The notes: generated by a model from the letters alone, not told the origin. A DNA stretch of 64,000 nt from Candidatus Blautia stercorigallinarum (GCA_019112785.1 DXIQ01000102.1:1-64000), one strand, 5' to 3'; positions 16,762 through 26,058 are shown, counted from the first letter of the stretch. A program made the numbers and translations.

Positions 16762-18042
16762 ATGAAAACATTTTTACTGCCATACGGGAAAGAAAAACTG
16801 ACTTTAAACGTTGAAGAAGAGCATCTGGCAGGTGTGCTGATGTCAGAGCTTCACAGCTACAAGGCGCCGAAAGACGGAGCGGAGCTGGTGCAGGAAGCTC
16901 TGGAACACCCTATTGGAACACCTCGTCTCAGTGAGATGGCTGTGGGAAAGAAAAACATAGTTGTAATTTCTTCTGATCATACACGTCCGGTGCCAAGCCA
17001 TATTATCATGCCTCTTCTTCTGGCGGAGATACGTAAAGGTAATCCGGATGCAGATATTACGATCCTGATCTCTACCGGACTTCACCGTTCCACCACCCAT
17101 GAAGAACTGGTGGATAAGTTTGGACCGGAAATTATGGAAAAAGAAAAGGTTATCGTACATGACTGTGATGACAAAGACAATCTGGTTTATGTGGGAAAAC
17201 TGCCTTCAGGAGGAAACCTGATCCTGAATAAGATTGCAGTAGAAGCTGATCTTCTGGTAGCGGAAGGATTTATCGAACCGCACTTTTTCGCAGGCTTCTC
17301 CGGCGGAAGAAAGAGCGTACTTCCGGGAGTGGCAAGCAGGGAAACAGTAATGTACAATCATAATTCCGGATTTATAGCAGATCCTCATGCAAGAACAGGC
17401 GTGATCGAAGGAAATCCTATCCATAATGATATGCTGTATGCTGCAAGAGCAGCCCGTCTGGATTTTATTGTGAATGTTGTGATCGATGCAGCCCATGATC
17501 CTGTTTTTGCAGTAGCAGGAGATTGTGATCTTGCTCATAGAGCAGGAAGGGAATTCCTGGCATCCAAATGTCAGGTAGATGCTGTTCCGGCAGATATTGT
17601 TGTATCAACAAACGGCGGTTACCCTCTGGATCAGAACATTTATCAGTCTGTAAAGGGAATGACGGCAGCAGAATCAACAGTCAATGAGGGCGGTGTGATC
17701 ATTATGCTGTCTAAAGCGTCTGATGGCCATGGCGGTAAATCATTCCACGAAACTTTTAGAGATGAGAAAGACCTGAACCGTATGATGAAGACATTTCTGG
17801 ATAGAAAACCGGAGGAGACCATCATTGACCAGTGGCAGTCCCAGATCTTCGCACGTGTATTGCTGAAAGCAACAGTTATCTTTGTCTCCTCCTGTGATGA
17901 CCAGCTGGTGGAGGATATGCATATGATCCCGGCTCACAGCATGGAAGAAGCCATGGAGAAAGCAAAAGCTATCGTAAAGAAAGACGACTATAAAGTAACT
18001 GTGATCCCGGATGGGGTTTCTGTGATCGTACGGGAAAAATAA
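16762..18042 (+). CDS. LarA-family nickel-pincer hydroxyacid racemase/epimerase
   Basis: The 426-residue protein carries SSDHTRPVPS, STGLHR and HFFAGFSGGRKSVLPG. His108, His174, Lys184 and His200 fall at exactly the residue numbers of the catalytic and cofactor-binding residues of Lactobacillus plantarum lactate racemase LarA, where Lys184 anchors the nickel-pincer nucleotide. So the active site is intact. LarA relatives act on many 2-hydroxyacids. In this operon a C2 epimerisation of a sugar acid (for instance between erythronate and threonate) is more likely than lactate racemisation. The cofactor-making genes larB, larC and larE are not in this window. A GAAGGGAG ribosome-binding site precedes the ATG. 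Confidence 0.85.
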   Translation: MKTFLLPYGKEKLTLNVEEEHLAGVLMSELHSYKAPKDGAELVQEALEHPIGTPRLSEMAVGKKNIVVISSDHTRPVPSHIIMPLLLAEIRKGNPDADITILISTGLHRSTTHEELVDKFGPEIMEKEKVIVHDCDDKDNLVYVGKLPSGGNLILNKIAVEADLLVAEGFIEPHFFAGFSGGRKSVLPGVASRETVMYNHNSGFIADPHARTGVIEGNPIHNDMLYAARAARLDFIVNVVIDAAHDPVFAVAGDCDLAHRAGREFLASKCQVDAVPADIVVSTNGGYPLDQNIYQSVKGMTAAESTVNEGGVIIMLSKASDGHGGKSFHETFRDEKDLNRMMKTFLDRKPEETIIDQWQSQIFARVLLKATVIFVSSCDDQLVEDMHMIPAHSMEEAMEKAKAIVKKDDYKVTVIPDGVSVIVREK

Positions 18043-18056
18043 AGGAGGAATGGAAG

Positions 18057-19187
18057 ATGAAGCTGGTTCTGATACCGGATTCCTTTAAAGGAACTTTAAG
18101 TTCTGCAGAAATCTGTCAGCTCTTGGAAGAAAAAGCCAGAATTTATTTCCCGGACTGTGAAGCGGTAAGCGTTCCTGTAGCAGACGGAGGAGAAGGTTCT
18201 GTAGATGCGTTTATCACAGCTGTAGGCGGAGAAAAAGAATATGTAACAGTAAAAGGTCCTTTCTTTGAAGACATGGAGGCTTATTACGGACTGATCGACG
18301 GAGGAAATACAGCGGTGATCGAGATGGCAGCCTGTGCCGGCCTTCCATTGGTAGAGGAAAGGAAGGATCCGGAAAAAACTACTACATATGGTGTGGGACA
18401 GCTGATCCTTGCTGCGGCAGGTAAGGGCGTGAAAAAGATCATCGTAGGACTGGGCGGCTCCTGTACTAATGACGGCGGCTGCGGAGCGGCGGCTGCGGCA
18501 GGCATTAAATTTTATGATAAAAACGGAAATGAATTTGTACCTACAGGGGGAAATACCGCTGAGATAGAAAAGATCGATCTTTCCGGCAGGGATCCTGTCC
18601 TGGACGGAGTTGAGATCGTGACAATGTGTGACATTGATAATCCGATGTACGGGCCTTCTGGTGCAGCGCATATTTTCGGCCCCCAGAAAGGCGCGGATGA
18701 GAATATGGTCCTGGCACTGGATGAAGGCATTAAAAATCTGAGCAGAGTGATCACGGAGACCACAGGAAAAGATATCAGTCAGGTACCTGGATCCGGTGCG
18801 GCCGGAGCCATGGGTGCAGGAATGATCGCATTTTTCGGATCACGTCTTCAGATGGGAATCCAGACCGTGCTGGATACAGTAAAGTTTGATGAGATGATCG
18901 CAGATGCAGATTATATCATTACAGGAGAAGGTAAGCTGGATTCTCAGAGTCTGCGGGGAAAAGTTGTGATAGGAATTGCAGAGCGGGCCAAAAAACAGGG
19001 ACGCAGGGTAATTGCTATTGTAGGAGGCGCGGAAGACAAAGAGATCGGAAGTGCCTATGAGATGGGAGTGACTGCAGTATTCCCTATTAACAGGCTGCCT
19101 CAGGACTTTTCCGTCAGCAGGCATCACAGCCGCGAAAACCTGTCCTGGACTGCGGATAATATTTTCCGGTTGATCGCAGCAAAATAA
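18057..19187 (+). CDS. glycerate kinase (GlxK/GarK family)
   Basis: The 376-residue protein starts with the family signature PDSFKGTLSSAEIC and has PVADGGEGSVDAF, GLGGSCTNDGGCG and TGEGKLDSQS. It phosphorylates glycerate to 2-phosphoglycerate in this class. It lies 14 bases after the LarA-type gene, with AGGAGG before its ATG. In this operon it may process glycerate released from a sugar acid, or act on a related hydroxyacid. The family assignment is firm and the true substrate is inference. Confidence 0.9.
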   Translation: MKLVLIPDSFKGTLSSAEICQLLEEKARIYFPDCEAVSVPVADGGEGSVDAFITAVGGEKEYVTVKGPFFEDMEAYYGLIDGGNTAVIEMAACAGLPLVEERKDPEKTTTYGVGQLILAAAGKGVKKIIVGLGGSCTNDGGCGAAAAAGIKFYDKNGNEFVPTGGNTAEIEKIDLSGRDPVLDGVEIVTMCDIDNPMYGPSGAAHIFGPQKGADENMVLALDEGIKNLSRVITETTGKDISQVPGSGAAGAMGAGMIAFFGSRLQMGIQTVLDTVKFDEMIADADYIITGEGKLDSQSLRGKVVIGIAERAKKQGRRVIAIVGGAEDKEIGSAYEMGVTAVFPINRLPQDFSVSRHHSRENLSWTADNIFRLIAAK

Positions 19188-19210
19188 TTGTAAAAAGAGG
19201 AGGAATATAG

Positions 19211-20167
19211 ATGAAAATATTACAGACTGTTAAAAAGATACCGGGAGGATTGATGGTAGTACCCCTGCTTTTGGGAGCGATCCTTAATACTATCTGCGGT
19301 GACCAGATCTGGACGATGTTTGATGGAACTTTTACCACTTATCTGTGGAAATCCGGAGCAATGCCTATCCTGGCAGTGTTCATTTTCTGTAATGCAACAA
19401 CTATTAATTTTAAAAAAGCCGGTGTAACTCTTTACAAAGGAGTTGTGATCACTGCTGTTAAAGTAGGTCTTGGTATCGCCATTGGTCTGATCTGCGGAGC
19501 TTTGTTTGGAGAAGCGGGATTTCTCGGACTTTCCACTCTTGCTATCGTAGGTGCGATCGCCAACTCTAATGGTGGTCTGTATGCAGCTCTTGCCGGAGAA
19601 TATGGAGATGCAACAGACGTAGGCGCTGTTTCTATTTTGTCTATTAACGACGGACCGTTTTTTACTATGCTGGCGTTAGGTGCGGCTGGTGTGGCTAAGA
19701 TTCCGATCACTATGCTGATCGGATGTATCATTCCGGTTATCGTAGGCTGTATTCTTGGAAACCTGGATGAAGATATCCGGAAATTCTGTGAACCCGGAGC
19801 AACAATGCTGATCCCTTTCTTTGCATTTCCTCTGGGCGCAGGACTGAATATCATGAACCTGATCACTGCCGGAGCACCGGGTATCATCTTAGGTGTGGCA
19901 TGTACAGCAATTACCGGTATGGGCGGCTATCTGGTATATCGTCTTCTTAAGATGGATCATCCGGAAGTCGGAGCTGCTATCGGAACCACTGCAGGAAATG
20001 CAGCGGCAACTCCGGCAGCTGTGGCAGCAGTAGACGCAACACTTCTGGCTGTTTCAGAGGCAGCAACTGCACAGATCACAGCAGCCATTATCGTAACTGC
20101 TATTCTTTGTCCGATCCTGGTATCCTGGCTTCATAAAGTTGAGGTTAAGAGAAAGGCAAGGGCGTAA
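19211..20167 (+). CDS. 2-keto-3-deoxygluconate permease family transporter
   Basis: The 318-residue protein is almost entirely hydrophobic, with about ten membrane segments. It begins MKILQTVKKIPGGLMVVPLL and contains ICNATTINFKKAG-like and GAIANSNGGLYAALAGEYGD stretches typical of KdgT. KdgT proteins take up 2-keto-3-deoxygluconate or related acids with protons. Its place between the glycerate kinase and PdxA genes makes it the likely importer of the operon's sugar acid. An AGGAGG site lies before ATG. Confidence 0.88.
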   Translation: MKILQTVKKIPGGLMVVPLLLGAILNTICGDQIWTMFDGTFTTYLWKSGAMPILAVFIFCNATTINFKKAGVTLYKGVVITAVKVGLGIAIGLICGALFGEAGFLGLSTLAIVGAIANSNGGLYAALAGEYGDATDVGAVSILSINDGPFFTMLALGAAGVAKIPITMLIGCIIPVIVGCILGNLDEDIRKFCEPGATMLIPFFAFPLGAGLNIMNLITAGAPGIILGVACTAITGMGGYLVYRLLKMDHPEVGAAIGTTAGNAAATPAAVAAVDATLLAVSEAATAQITAAIIVTAILCPILVSWLHKVEVKRKARA

Positions 20168-20197
20168 AACGGAAGAGATACGGAGGAGATCTGTAAT

Positions 20198-21232
20198 ATG
20201 GAGCAGAAGAAGATCATAGGAATTACTATGGGAGATCCGGCAAGCATAGGACCTGAAATAACAGCAAAGGCTTTTTCGAAAAAAGAGTTGTATAAGCTGT
20301 GCCGCCCTTTGGTGGTCGGAGATGCCTGTGTTATGGAAGTGGCTCTTGACCTGGTCGGTCATCCGGAATTGAAGATAAACCCTGTTCATGAAGTAAGTGA
20401 GGCAAAGTTTACTTTCGGGACTATTGATGTGCTGGATATGAATCTGGTTAAAATGGAAGATCTGAAGCGGGGAGAAGTGTCGGCTATGTGCGGTGACGCA
20501 GCTTTCCAATATGTGACAAAAGTGATCGATCTGGCTCTGAAAGGGCAGGTGGATGCAACTGTTACCAATGCCTTTAATAAGGAGGCGGTAAACCTTGCCG
20601 GTCATCACTATTCCGGCCATACAGAGATTTATGCGGAGTATACCGGTACAAAAAATTATACGATGATGCTGGCACATGAAAATCTTAGAGTTGTGCATGT
20701 ATCCACTCACGTATCTTTAAGAGAGGCCTGTGACCGGGTGAAAAAGCAGAGAGTGCTGGATGTAATACGGATTGCAGATAAAGCCTGCCGGGGGCTGGGG
20801 ATATCATCCCCAAAGATCGGTGTCGCAGGGCTGAATCCTCACAGCGGCGAGCATGGTCTTTTCGGAAGGGAGGAAATCGATGAGATCATCCCGGCTATAG
20901 AAGAGGCAAGAGCAGAGGGAATCCAGGCGGATGGCCCGGTACCTCCGGATACGGTTTTCTCAAAAGCCCGGGGCGGCTGGTATGATATTGTGGTGGCAAT
21001 GTATCATGATCAGGGACATATTCCTTTGAAAGTGGTAGGATTTGTATATGATCAGGAGAAAAGGGAGTGGGATGCAGTGGCAGGTGTAAATATCACCCTG
21101 GGCCTTCCTATCATACGGACATCCGTAGATCATGGGACTGCCTTTGACCAGGCAGGAACGGGAAAAGCCAGTGATATCAGTCTGCTGAATGCCATAGAGT
21201 ACGCAGTAATGTTCGCAGAAAACAAAAAGTGA
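20198..21232 (+). CDS. PdxA-family 4-phospho-sugar-acid dehydrogenase (PdxA2-like)
   Basis: The 344-residue protein shows the PdxA signature set: ITMGDPASIGPE, NAFNKEAVNLAGHHYSGHTE, the metal ligands in GLNPHSGEHGLFG and YHDQGHIPLK, and SVDHGTAFDQAGTG. True PdxA oxidises 4-phosphohydroxy-L-threonine for vitamin B6. The PdxA2 branch oxidises 4-phospho-D-threonate or erythronate, giving dihydroxyacetone phosphate and CO2. Sharing an operon with a DUF1537 kinase and lacking pdxJ nearby argues for the catabolic role. It is the last gene of the operon and is followed by a strong terminator. Confidence 0.88.
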   Translation: MEQKKIIGITMGDPASIGPEITAKAFSKKELYKLCRPLVVGDACVMEVALDLVGHPELKINPVHEVSEAKFTFGTIDVLDMNLVKMEDLKRGEVSAMCGDAAFQYVTKVIDLALKGQVDATVTNAFNKEAVNLAGHHYSGHTEIYAEYTGTKNYTMMLAHENLRVVHVSTHVSLREACDRVKKQRVLDVIRIADKACRGLGISSPKIGVAGLNPHSGEHGLFGREEIDEIIPAIEEARAEGIQADGPVPPDTVFSKARGGWYDIVVAMYHDQGHIPLKVVGFVYDQEKREWDAVAGVNITLGLPIIRTSVDHGTAFDQAGTGKASDISLLNAIEYAVMFAENKK

Positions 21233-21236
21233 TGAT

Positions 21237-21291
21237 TTAAAAATAACAGGCGGCTTCTTTAGAAAAAAGATAGGCTGCCTGTTATTTTTAA
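21237..21291 (+). terminator. terminator of the sugar-acid operon
   Basis: TTAAAAATAACAGGC (21237-21251) pairs with GCCTGTTATTTTTAA (21277-21291) around a GGC-rich inner stem. The A/T-rich flanks would let it work on both strands. Confidence 0.85.
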
Positions 21292-21347
21292 AAATATGCC
21301 AGTTATGATTCTCTGAAGATTTTGATATAAAAAGACCCTTTGGATCT

Positions 21348-23858
21348 TTACAGAAAGCTTCCGGTACGGCTCCGGGAGCATTTTTTTATGTCTTCCAAAG
21401 TGCCGGCGGCAACGATCTGGCCTCCGTCCAGTCCGCCGCCAGGTCCCATATCTATGATATAATCTGCATTTCTTATTACATCCAGGTCATGTTCGATGAC
21501 AATGACAGTGGCGCCCTGGCTGATCAGTGTCTGGAAAACATTCAGCAGAGTCTGCACATCCAGAGGGTGGAGACCGATGGTAGGTTCATCGAAGACGAAC
21601 ACTGAGTCAGCCTGAGGCTTTCCCATTTCGCTGGCAAGTTTCAGCCGCTGTGCCTCTCCACCGGAGAGACTGGGGGTTTCTTCTCCCAGAGTCAGATAGC
21701 CAAGACCAAGATCCTGAAGGACCTGAAGACGCTGACGGACGGATTTCAGATCTTTGCAGGCTTCCAGCGCCTGGGAAACGTCCATGGACATCAGCTGGGG
21801 CAGGGAGTAGGAGGCCCCCTCTTTATTTTTATACCGGACCTGTTCTGCTTCTTTGGAATACCTGGCTCCCCGGCACTGGGGACAGGGAATCTCCACATCA
21901 GGGAGAAACTGTACGTCCAGGCTGATCACTCCGGTCCCGTCACAGACCGGACAGCGGAGAGTTCCGGTGTTGTAGGAGAAGGCTCCGGCCTTCCAGCCTT
22001 TTTCTTTGGCCGCGGGAGATCTGGCAAAGGTCTTCCGCAGTTCGTCATGTATGTTTGCGTAGGTGGCTACGGTGGATCGGACATTAATGCCGATAGGCGT
22101 GGCGTCGATCAGCTTCACCTGCTTTATGTCCGGAGCTTCTATAGAGAGAACATGGTCCGGCAGTTTCTTTTTCTTTGTCACTGCTTCCAGACCGGGGATC
22201 ATACTTTCCAGTACCAGGGTAGTCTTTCCGGAACCGGAAACTCCAGTGACCAGGGTAAGCCTGCCTTTTGGAATATCCACTTCCAGGGGTTTTACTGTAT
22301 GGATTGCAGAAGTGGAAAGATGGATACTGCCCAAAGCAAAAAGATCTTCTGCTTTTGTCCTTTCTCTTACAGAGATAGCTGTTCCGGAGAGGAAGGGGCC
22401 GATTTTTGAAGCCGGATCCCGGGTAAGATCCTGTACAGTTCCCTGGGCGATGACCTGCCCTCCCCGGGAACCTGCTTCCGGTCCCATCTCAATGATCCAC
22501 TGGGCTTTGGAAAGCACCTGGGTATCGTGATCCACCAGGACCACAGAATTGCCGTCTGCGACCAGATCTTCCATAACCCCGGTAAGGCCCACAATATTTG
22601 AAGGGTGAAGTCCGATGGAGGGCTCGTCCAGAACATATAAAACTCCGGTAGTACGGTTCCGTACAGCCCTGGCCAGCTGCATACGCTGACGTTCCCCGGT
22701 GGAAAGAGTTGAGGAAGCCCGGTCAAGAGTGAGATAACCCAGACCCAGATCCATCAGCCGTTTTGCAGCTTCCAGAAAAGACTGACAGATACTTTCTGCC
22801 ATAGGTCTCATTTCTTCCGGGAGAGAGGCAGGAACCTCTGTGACCCATTTGATCAGCTCGGCCAGGGTCATCTCACAGGCCTGATCCAGGGAAATGCCAC
22901 GGAGTTTCGGAGCTCTGGCGGCTTCAGACAGCCGGGTACCTCCGCAGTCCGGACAGATATCCTGTTTTAGAAATTTTTCCACCCGCTTCATACCCTTTTC
23001 ATCTTTTACCTTGGCCAGGGCGTTTTCTACAGTATAGACAGCGTTAAAATAAGTGAAATCCAGTTCTGTAGCCTGTTCCGAGTTTTTTGGCCGGTAGAGG
23101 ATATGCTTTTTTTCAGCAGGGCCGTCGTAGACGATGGCTTTTTCTTTTTCAGTCAATTCCCGGAATGGAACATCTGTCCGCACACCCATGGCCCGGCAGA
23201 CGTCGGTCATCAGAGACCACATAAGAGAATTCCAGGGAGCAACGGCTCCCTGGTCAATGGTCAGGGACTCGTCAGGTACAAGGGAAGAGCGGTCTACATT
23301 CTGTACCATTCCTGTACCCCCGCAGGTGCGGCAGGCTCCCTGGCTGTTAAAGGCCAGTTCTTCCGCTGAGGGGGCATAAAACCGGACGCCGCACACAGGA
23401 CAGATCAGCTCCTGGCCGGCAGCCACCTTCAGAGAAGGCGGATGGTAATGGCCGTTTGGACAGCGATGGCTGGCCAGTCTGGAGAACATGAGGCGAAGAC
23501 TGTTAAGAAGTTCCGTACCGGTGCCGAAGGTACTGCGGATCCCAGGTACTCCCGGCCGCTGTCTCAGAGCCAGAGATGCGGGAACATAAAGAACTTCATC
23601 TACCTGGGCTTTAGCTGCCTGGGTCATTCTCCGTCTGGTGTAGGTGGAGAGAGACTCCAGATAACGGCGGGAGCCTTCTGCGTAAAGGACACCCAGAGCC
23701 AGAGAAGATTTTCCGGAGCCGGAGACGCCGGCAATCCCTACGATCTGGTTCAGGGGAACATCTACATTTATATTTTTCAGGTTGTGGATTTTTGCGCCGC
23801 GGATCCGAATGGCTTTAGGGACAGGGATATTTTGAAATTGTTTTTGGATGTTGGCCAT
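21348..23858 (-). CDS. UvrA-like ABC ATPase (UvrA2/drug-resistance type)
   Basis: The 836-residue protein is a tandem ABC ATPase of the UvrA family. It has two Walker A motifs (GVSGSGKSS and GVSGSGKTT), zinc-finger cysteines (CPVCGVRF, CRTCGGTG, CPVCDGTG, CPQCRG), and two signature motifs (LSTGERQRMQLARA and LSGGEAQRLKLASE). It is about 100 residues shorter than canonical UvrA, as in the UvrA2/DrrC-like class that often lacks the UvrB-binding domain. The first signature has Thr for Gly. Such proteins are linked to tolerance of DNA-binding drugs. There is no uvrB or uvrC nearby, and a palindrome lies just upstream. Confidence 0.88.
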   Translation of the reverse strand: MANIQKQFQNIPVPKAIRIRGAKIHNLKNINVDVPLNQIVGIAGVSGSGKSSLALGVLYAEGSRRYLESLSTYTRRRMTQAAKAQVDEVLYVPASLALRQRPGVPGIRSTFGTGTELLNSLRLMFSRLASHRCPNGHYHPPSLKVAAGQELICPVCGVRFYAPSAEELAFNSQGACRTCGGTGMVQNVDRSSLVPDESLTIDQGAVAPWNSLMWSLMTDVCRAMGVRTDVPFRELTEKEKAIVYDGPAEKKHILYRPKNSEQATELDFTYFNAVYTVENALAKVKDEKGMKRVEKFLKQDICPDCGGTRLSEAARAPKLRGISLDQACEMTLAELIKWVTEVPASLPEEMRPMAESICQSFLEAAKRLMDLGLGYLTLDRASSTLSTGERQRMQLARAVRNRTTGVLYVLDEPSIGLHPSNIVGLTGVMEDLVADGNSVVLVDHDTQVLSKAQWIIEMGPEAGSRGGQVIAQGTVQDLTRDPASKIGPFLSGTAISVRERTKAEDLFALGSIHLSTSAIHTVKPLEVDIPKGRLTLVTGVSGSGKTTLVLESMIPGLEAVTKKKKLPDHVLSIEAPDIKQVKLIDATPIGINVRSTVATYANIHDELRKTFARSPAAKEKGWKAGAFSYNTGTLRCPVCDGTGVISLDVQFLPDVEIPCPQCRGARYSKEAEQVRYKNKEGASYSLPQLMSMDVSQALEACKDLKSVRQRLQVLQDLGLGYLTLGEETPSLSGGEAQRLKLASEMGKPQADSVFVFDEPTIGLHPLDVQTLLNVFQTLISQGATVIVIEHDLDVIRNADYIIDMGPGGGLDGGQIVAAGTLEDIKKCSRSRTGSFL

Positions 23859-23896
23859 AAGATGCTCCTTTCGTGATAAGAATATAAATTATGTAA

Positions 23897-23916
23897 ACTT
23901 GTTTTCGGAAACAAGT
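23897..23916. promoter_or_regulatory. palindrome upstream of the UvrA-like gene
   Basis: ACTTGTTTTCGGAAACAAGT has 8-bp perfect arms around TCGG. It lies 39 bases upstream of the UvrA-like start codon in its expected promoter region. A drug-responsive repressor is plausible, but no regulator gene is adjacent in the same direction. Confidence 0.55.
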
Positions 23917-24092
23917 AACTCTGTGAGTTTTCAGATAGTCTGGTAACAGTATAGATTACCGGCGAAAAAATGGCAAGAAAGGCAAGAAAAGGAATAAACT
24001 TAAATAAAAGAAATTTTTATTTTGAAAAATATTGAAAAAAATTTCCAACTGTGATACGCTATGATCAGAACACAACAGCAGGAGGTGAAAAC

Positions 24093-24950
24093 ATGGAACA
24101 GAATCATTTCATGCAGAGTATAGAGGAAACCTACCATTCCCTTACAAAGGTGGAAAAGAAGGTGGCGGATTATGTTCTCCAGAATCCCCGCCAGGTATTG
24201 TTTATGTCCATTACAGATCTGGCAGATGCCTGTCAGGTAGGGGAGACCAGTGTATACCGGTTCTGCAGGACCATGAACCTTCAGGGGTACCAGGAGTTTA
24301 AAATGCAGCTTTCCCTGGGAATGAGCGATCAGGATGAGGAATGGGCGCCCAGTGAGGATAACCAGAATCTGGAGAAATCTCTGAAGGATTCTGCGGAAAG
24401 CCTTCTCCAGAAGCATGTAGAAGCCCTGGAAGAGACTTATCGTCTTTTGAACCAGGAGAGCTTTGAAGGATTTCTGGAGAGAATGGAAAAGGCACGGCGG
24501 ATCTTTTTCTTCGGTGTCAGCGACAGCCAGCTTATTGCTCAGGAAGCGGGAAATAAATTCATGAGCATATCGGGAAAGGCATACAGTGTATCAGATCCCC
24601 ATATGCAGGCAGTCACAGCTGCCTCTATGACAGAGGAAGATTTCCTTGTGATCCTTTCTTACTCCGGATCCACTAAGGATAACATTTACACAGCAAAGAT
24701 CGCCCGACAGGCAGGAGCAGGGATCGGCTGTATCACCCGGTTTCAGAAATCACCTCTGAGTGCTTACTGTGATGTAGTCCTTCAGTGCGGGGCCAACGAA
24801 GGACCTATGGAGGGAGGATCTGTATCCGCCAAGATCGGACAGATGTACCTCATAGATCTTCTTTACCAGGAATACTGGAGGAGAAACTATGAGACCAGCA
24901 GAAAATACAGAGAAAACGCCTCAAAAGCTGTTATGGATAAACTATATTAA
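24093..24950 (+). CDS. MurR/RpiR-family sugar-phosphate regulator
   Basis: The 285-residue protein has the N-terminal HTH of this family (YHSLTKVEKKVADYVLQNP, then DLADACQVGETSVYRFCR) and a C-terminal SIS domain that binds phosphosugars (FFFGVSDSQLIAQEAGNKFM; VILSYSGSTKDNIYTAKIAR). ATG 24093 is chosen because AGGAGG lies seven bases before it. nagB follows 87 bases downstream, so control of amino-sugar use by glucosamine-6-phosphate or a related sugar phosphate is likely. Confidence 0.88.
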   Translation: MEQNHFMQSIEETYHSLTKVEKKVADYVLQNPRQVLFMSITDLADACQVGETSVYRFCRTMNLQGYQEFKMQLSLGMSDQDEEWAPSEDNQNLEKSLKDSAESLLQKHVEALEETYRLLNQESFEGFLERMEKARRIFFFGVSDSQLIAQEAGNKFMSISGKAYSVSDPHMQAVTAASMTEEDFLVILSYSGSTKDNIYTAKIARQAGAGIGCITRFQKSPLSAYCDVVLQCGANEGPMEGGSVSAKIGQMYLIDLLYQEYWRRNYETSRKYRENASKAVMDKLY

Positions 24951-24992
24951 TGTTGTAAAGAGCAGGAACTGCGGAGAAATTCCAGCGGTATA

Positions 24993-25009
24993 GGGCAAAT
25001 ATCTTGCCC
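24993..25009. promoter_or_regulatory. inverted repeat before nagB
   Basis: GGGCAA (24993-24998) and TTGCCC (25004-25009) flank five bases, 29 bases before the nagB start. It could be an operator or an RNA hairpin; the preceding RpiR protein is a possible ligand. Confidence 0.35.
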
Positions 25010-25037
25010 CGACAAATTAAAAGGGAGATAAAGAAAA

Positions 25038-25772
25038 ATGAGAATTATCAAAGCAAGAGATTACGAAGACGTAAGCAGAAAAGCCGCCAACATTATTTTT
25101 TCTGTAATGACAGAGAAGCCTGACTGTGTCCTGGGCCTTGCCACAGGCTCCAGCCCGGTAGGGATTTACAAAGAACTTGTCCGCCATTATCAGGAGGGGG
25201 ATCTTGATTTTTCCAGGGTCACAACGGTAAACCTGGATGAATACAGAGGACTGGACAGGGAGGACCCGCAGAGCTATGCTTATTATATGAGAGAGAATCT
25301 CTTTTCCCATGTGAATATCCGTACGGAAAAAACTTTTCTCCCTGACGGCACAGAAGAAGACAGCCAGAAAGCCTGTGAAGGGTATGATCAGATCCTTTCC
25401 CAGGCAGGACAGCAGGATATCCAGCTTCTTGGGATCGGCCATGATGGTCACATTGGTTTTAACGAGCCTGCAGATCATTTTCCAAAGGGGACACACTGTG
25501 TAGATCTGGCAGAATCTACCATTGAGGCAAATGCCAGATTTTTTGAAAGCCGGGACCAGGTTCCTACTCAGGCATATACCATGGGAATACAGAGTATCAT
25601 GTCCGCAAAACAGATTCTTATGGTAGCGAATGGAAAAGGAAAGGCTCAGATCCTGAAACAGGCATTCCAGGGACCTGTTACTCCTCAGGTTCCCGCTTCT
25701 ATCCTTCAGCTTCATCCTCAGGTGATCCTGGTGGCAGACGAGGAAGCCCTGTCAGAGATGGAAAACTGCTGA
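25038..25772 (+). CDS. nagB: glucosamine-6-phosphate deaminase
   Basis: The 244-residue protein matches NagB along its length: LGLATGSSPVGIYKELV, VTTVNLDEYRGL, the catalytic GIGHDGHIGFNEP and TMGIQSIMSAKQILMVANG. NagB converts glucosamine-6-phosphate to fructose-6-phosphate and ammonia, the committed step of amino-sugar catabolism. Its usual partner nagA is not in this window. An AAGGGAG ribosome-binding site precedes the ATG. It probably shares control with the RpiR gene upstream. Confidence 0.95.
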   Translation: MRIIKARDYEDVSRKAANIIFSVMTEKPDCVLGLATGSSPVGIYKELVRHYQEGDLDFSRVTTVNLDEYRGLDREDPQSYAYYMRENLFSHVNIRTEKTFLPDGTEEDSQKACEGYDQILSQAGQQDIQLLGIGHDGHIGFNEPADHFPKGTHCVDLAESTIEANARFFESRDQVPTQAYTMGIQSIMSAKQILMVANGKGKAQILKQAFQGPVTPQVPASILQLHPQVILVADEEALSEMENC

Positions 25773-25848
25773 CCATGGGCCTTTCAGCTTTAAGATATTT
25801 TTAATAAGAATACAGGTTTCTGATCTTTTACCATTCACTTTCTATTCT

Positions 25849-25982
25849 GGGCTGTAGTAACTCGGTTACTACAGCCCAATTCTTCGGACTTCTTATTGTA
25901 AGCCGTAGCAGTACCACTGCTACTACCTCTCATATTCTGGATTTATTCATTCCAGGCCGTAGTGACCTGGTCAGCTGCGGTC
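25849..25982. repeat. three tandem diverged hairpins downstream of nagB
   Basis: Hairpin 1 has perfect 13-bp arms (GGGCTGTAGTAAC at 25849-25861, inverse at 25865-25877). Hairpin 2 (25905-25923) has arms GTAGCAGT/ACTGCTAC. Hairpin 3 (about 25957-25980) is a looser version with GCCGTAGTGAC. The centres lie near 25863, 25914 and 25968, about 51-54 bases apart. All share a GGCYGTAGYRRY core, so they are diverged copies of one unit. Confidence 0.6.
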
Positions 25983-26058
25983 TCCCAATATTTGATCTTC
26001 CCGTTTTAATCCCTATGATCTGTAATTCCCTGACAATATCTTATTTGATCTTATCCGA

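Noticed and set aside
21348-23858. UvrA-like gene as the canonical repair uvrA
   Set aside because: It is about 100 residues short, its first signature motif is altered, and uvrB/uvrC are absent nearby; the UvrA2-type reading fits better.
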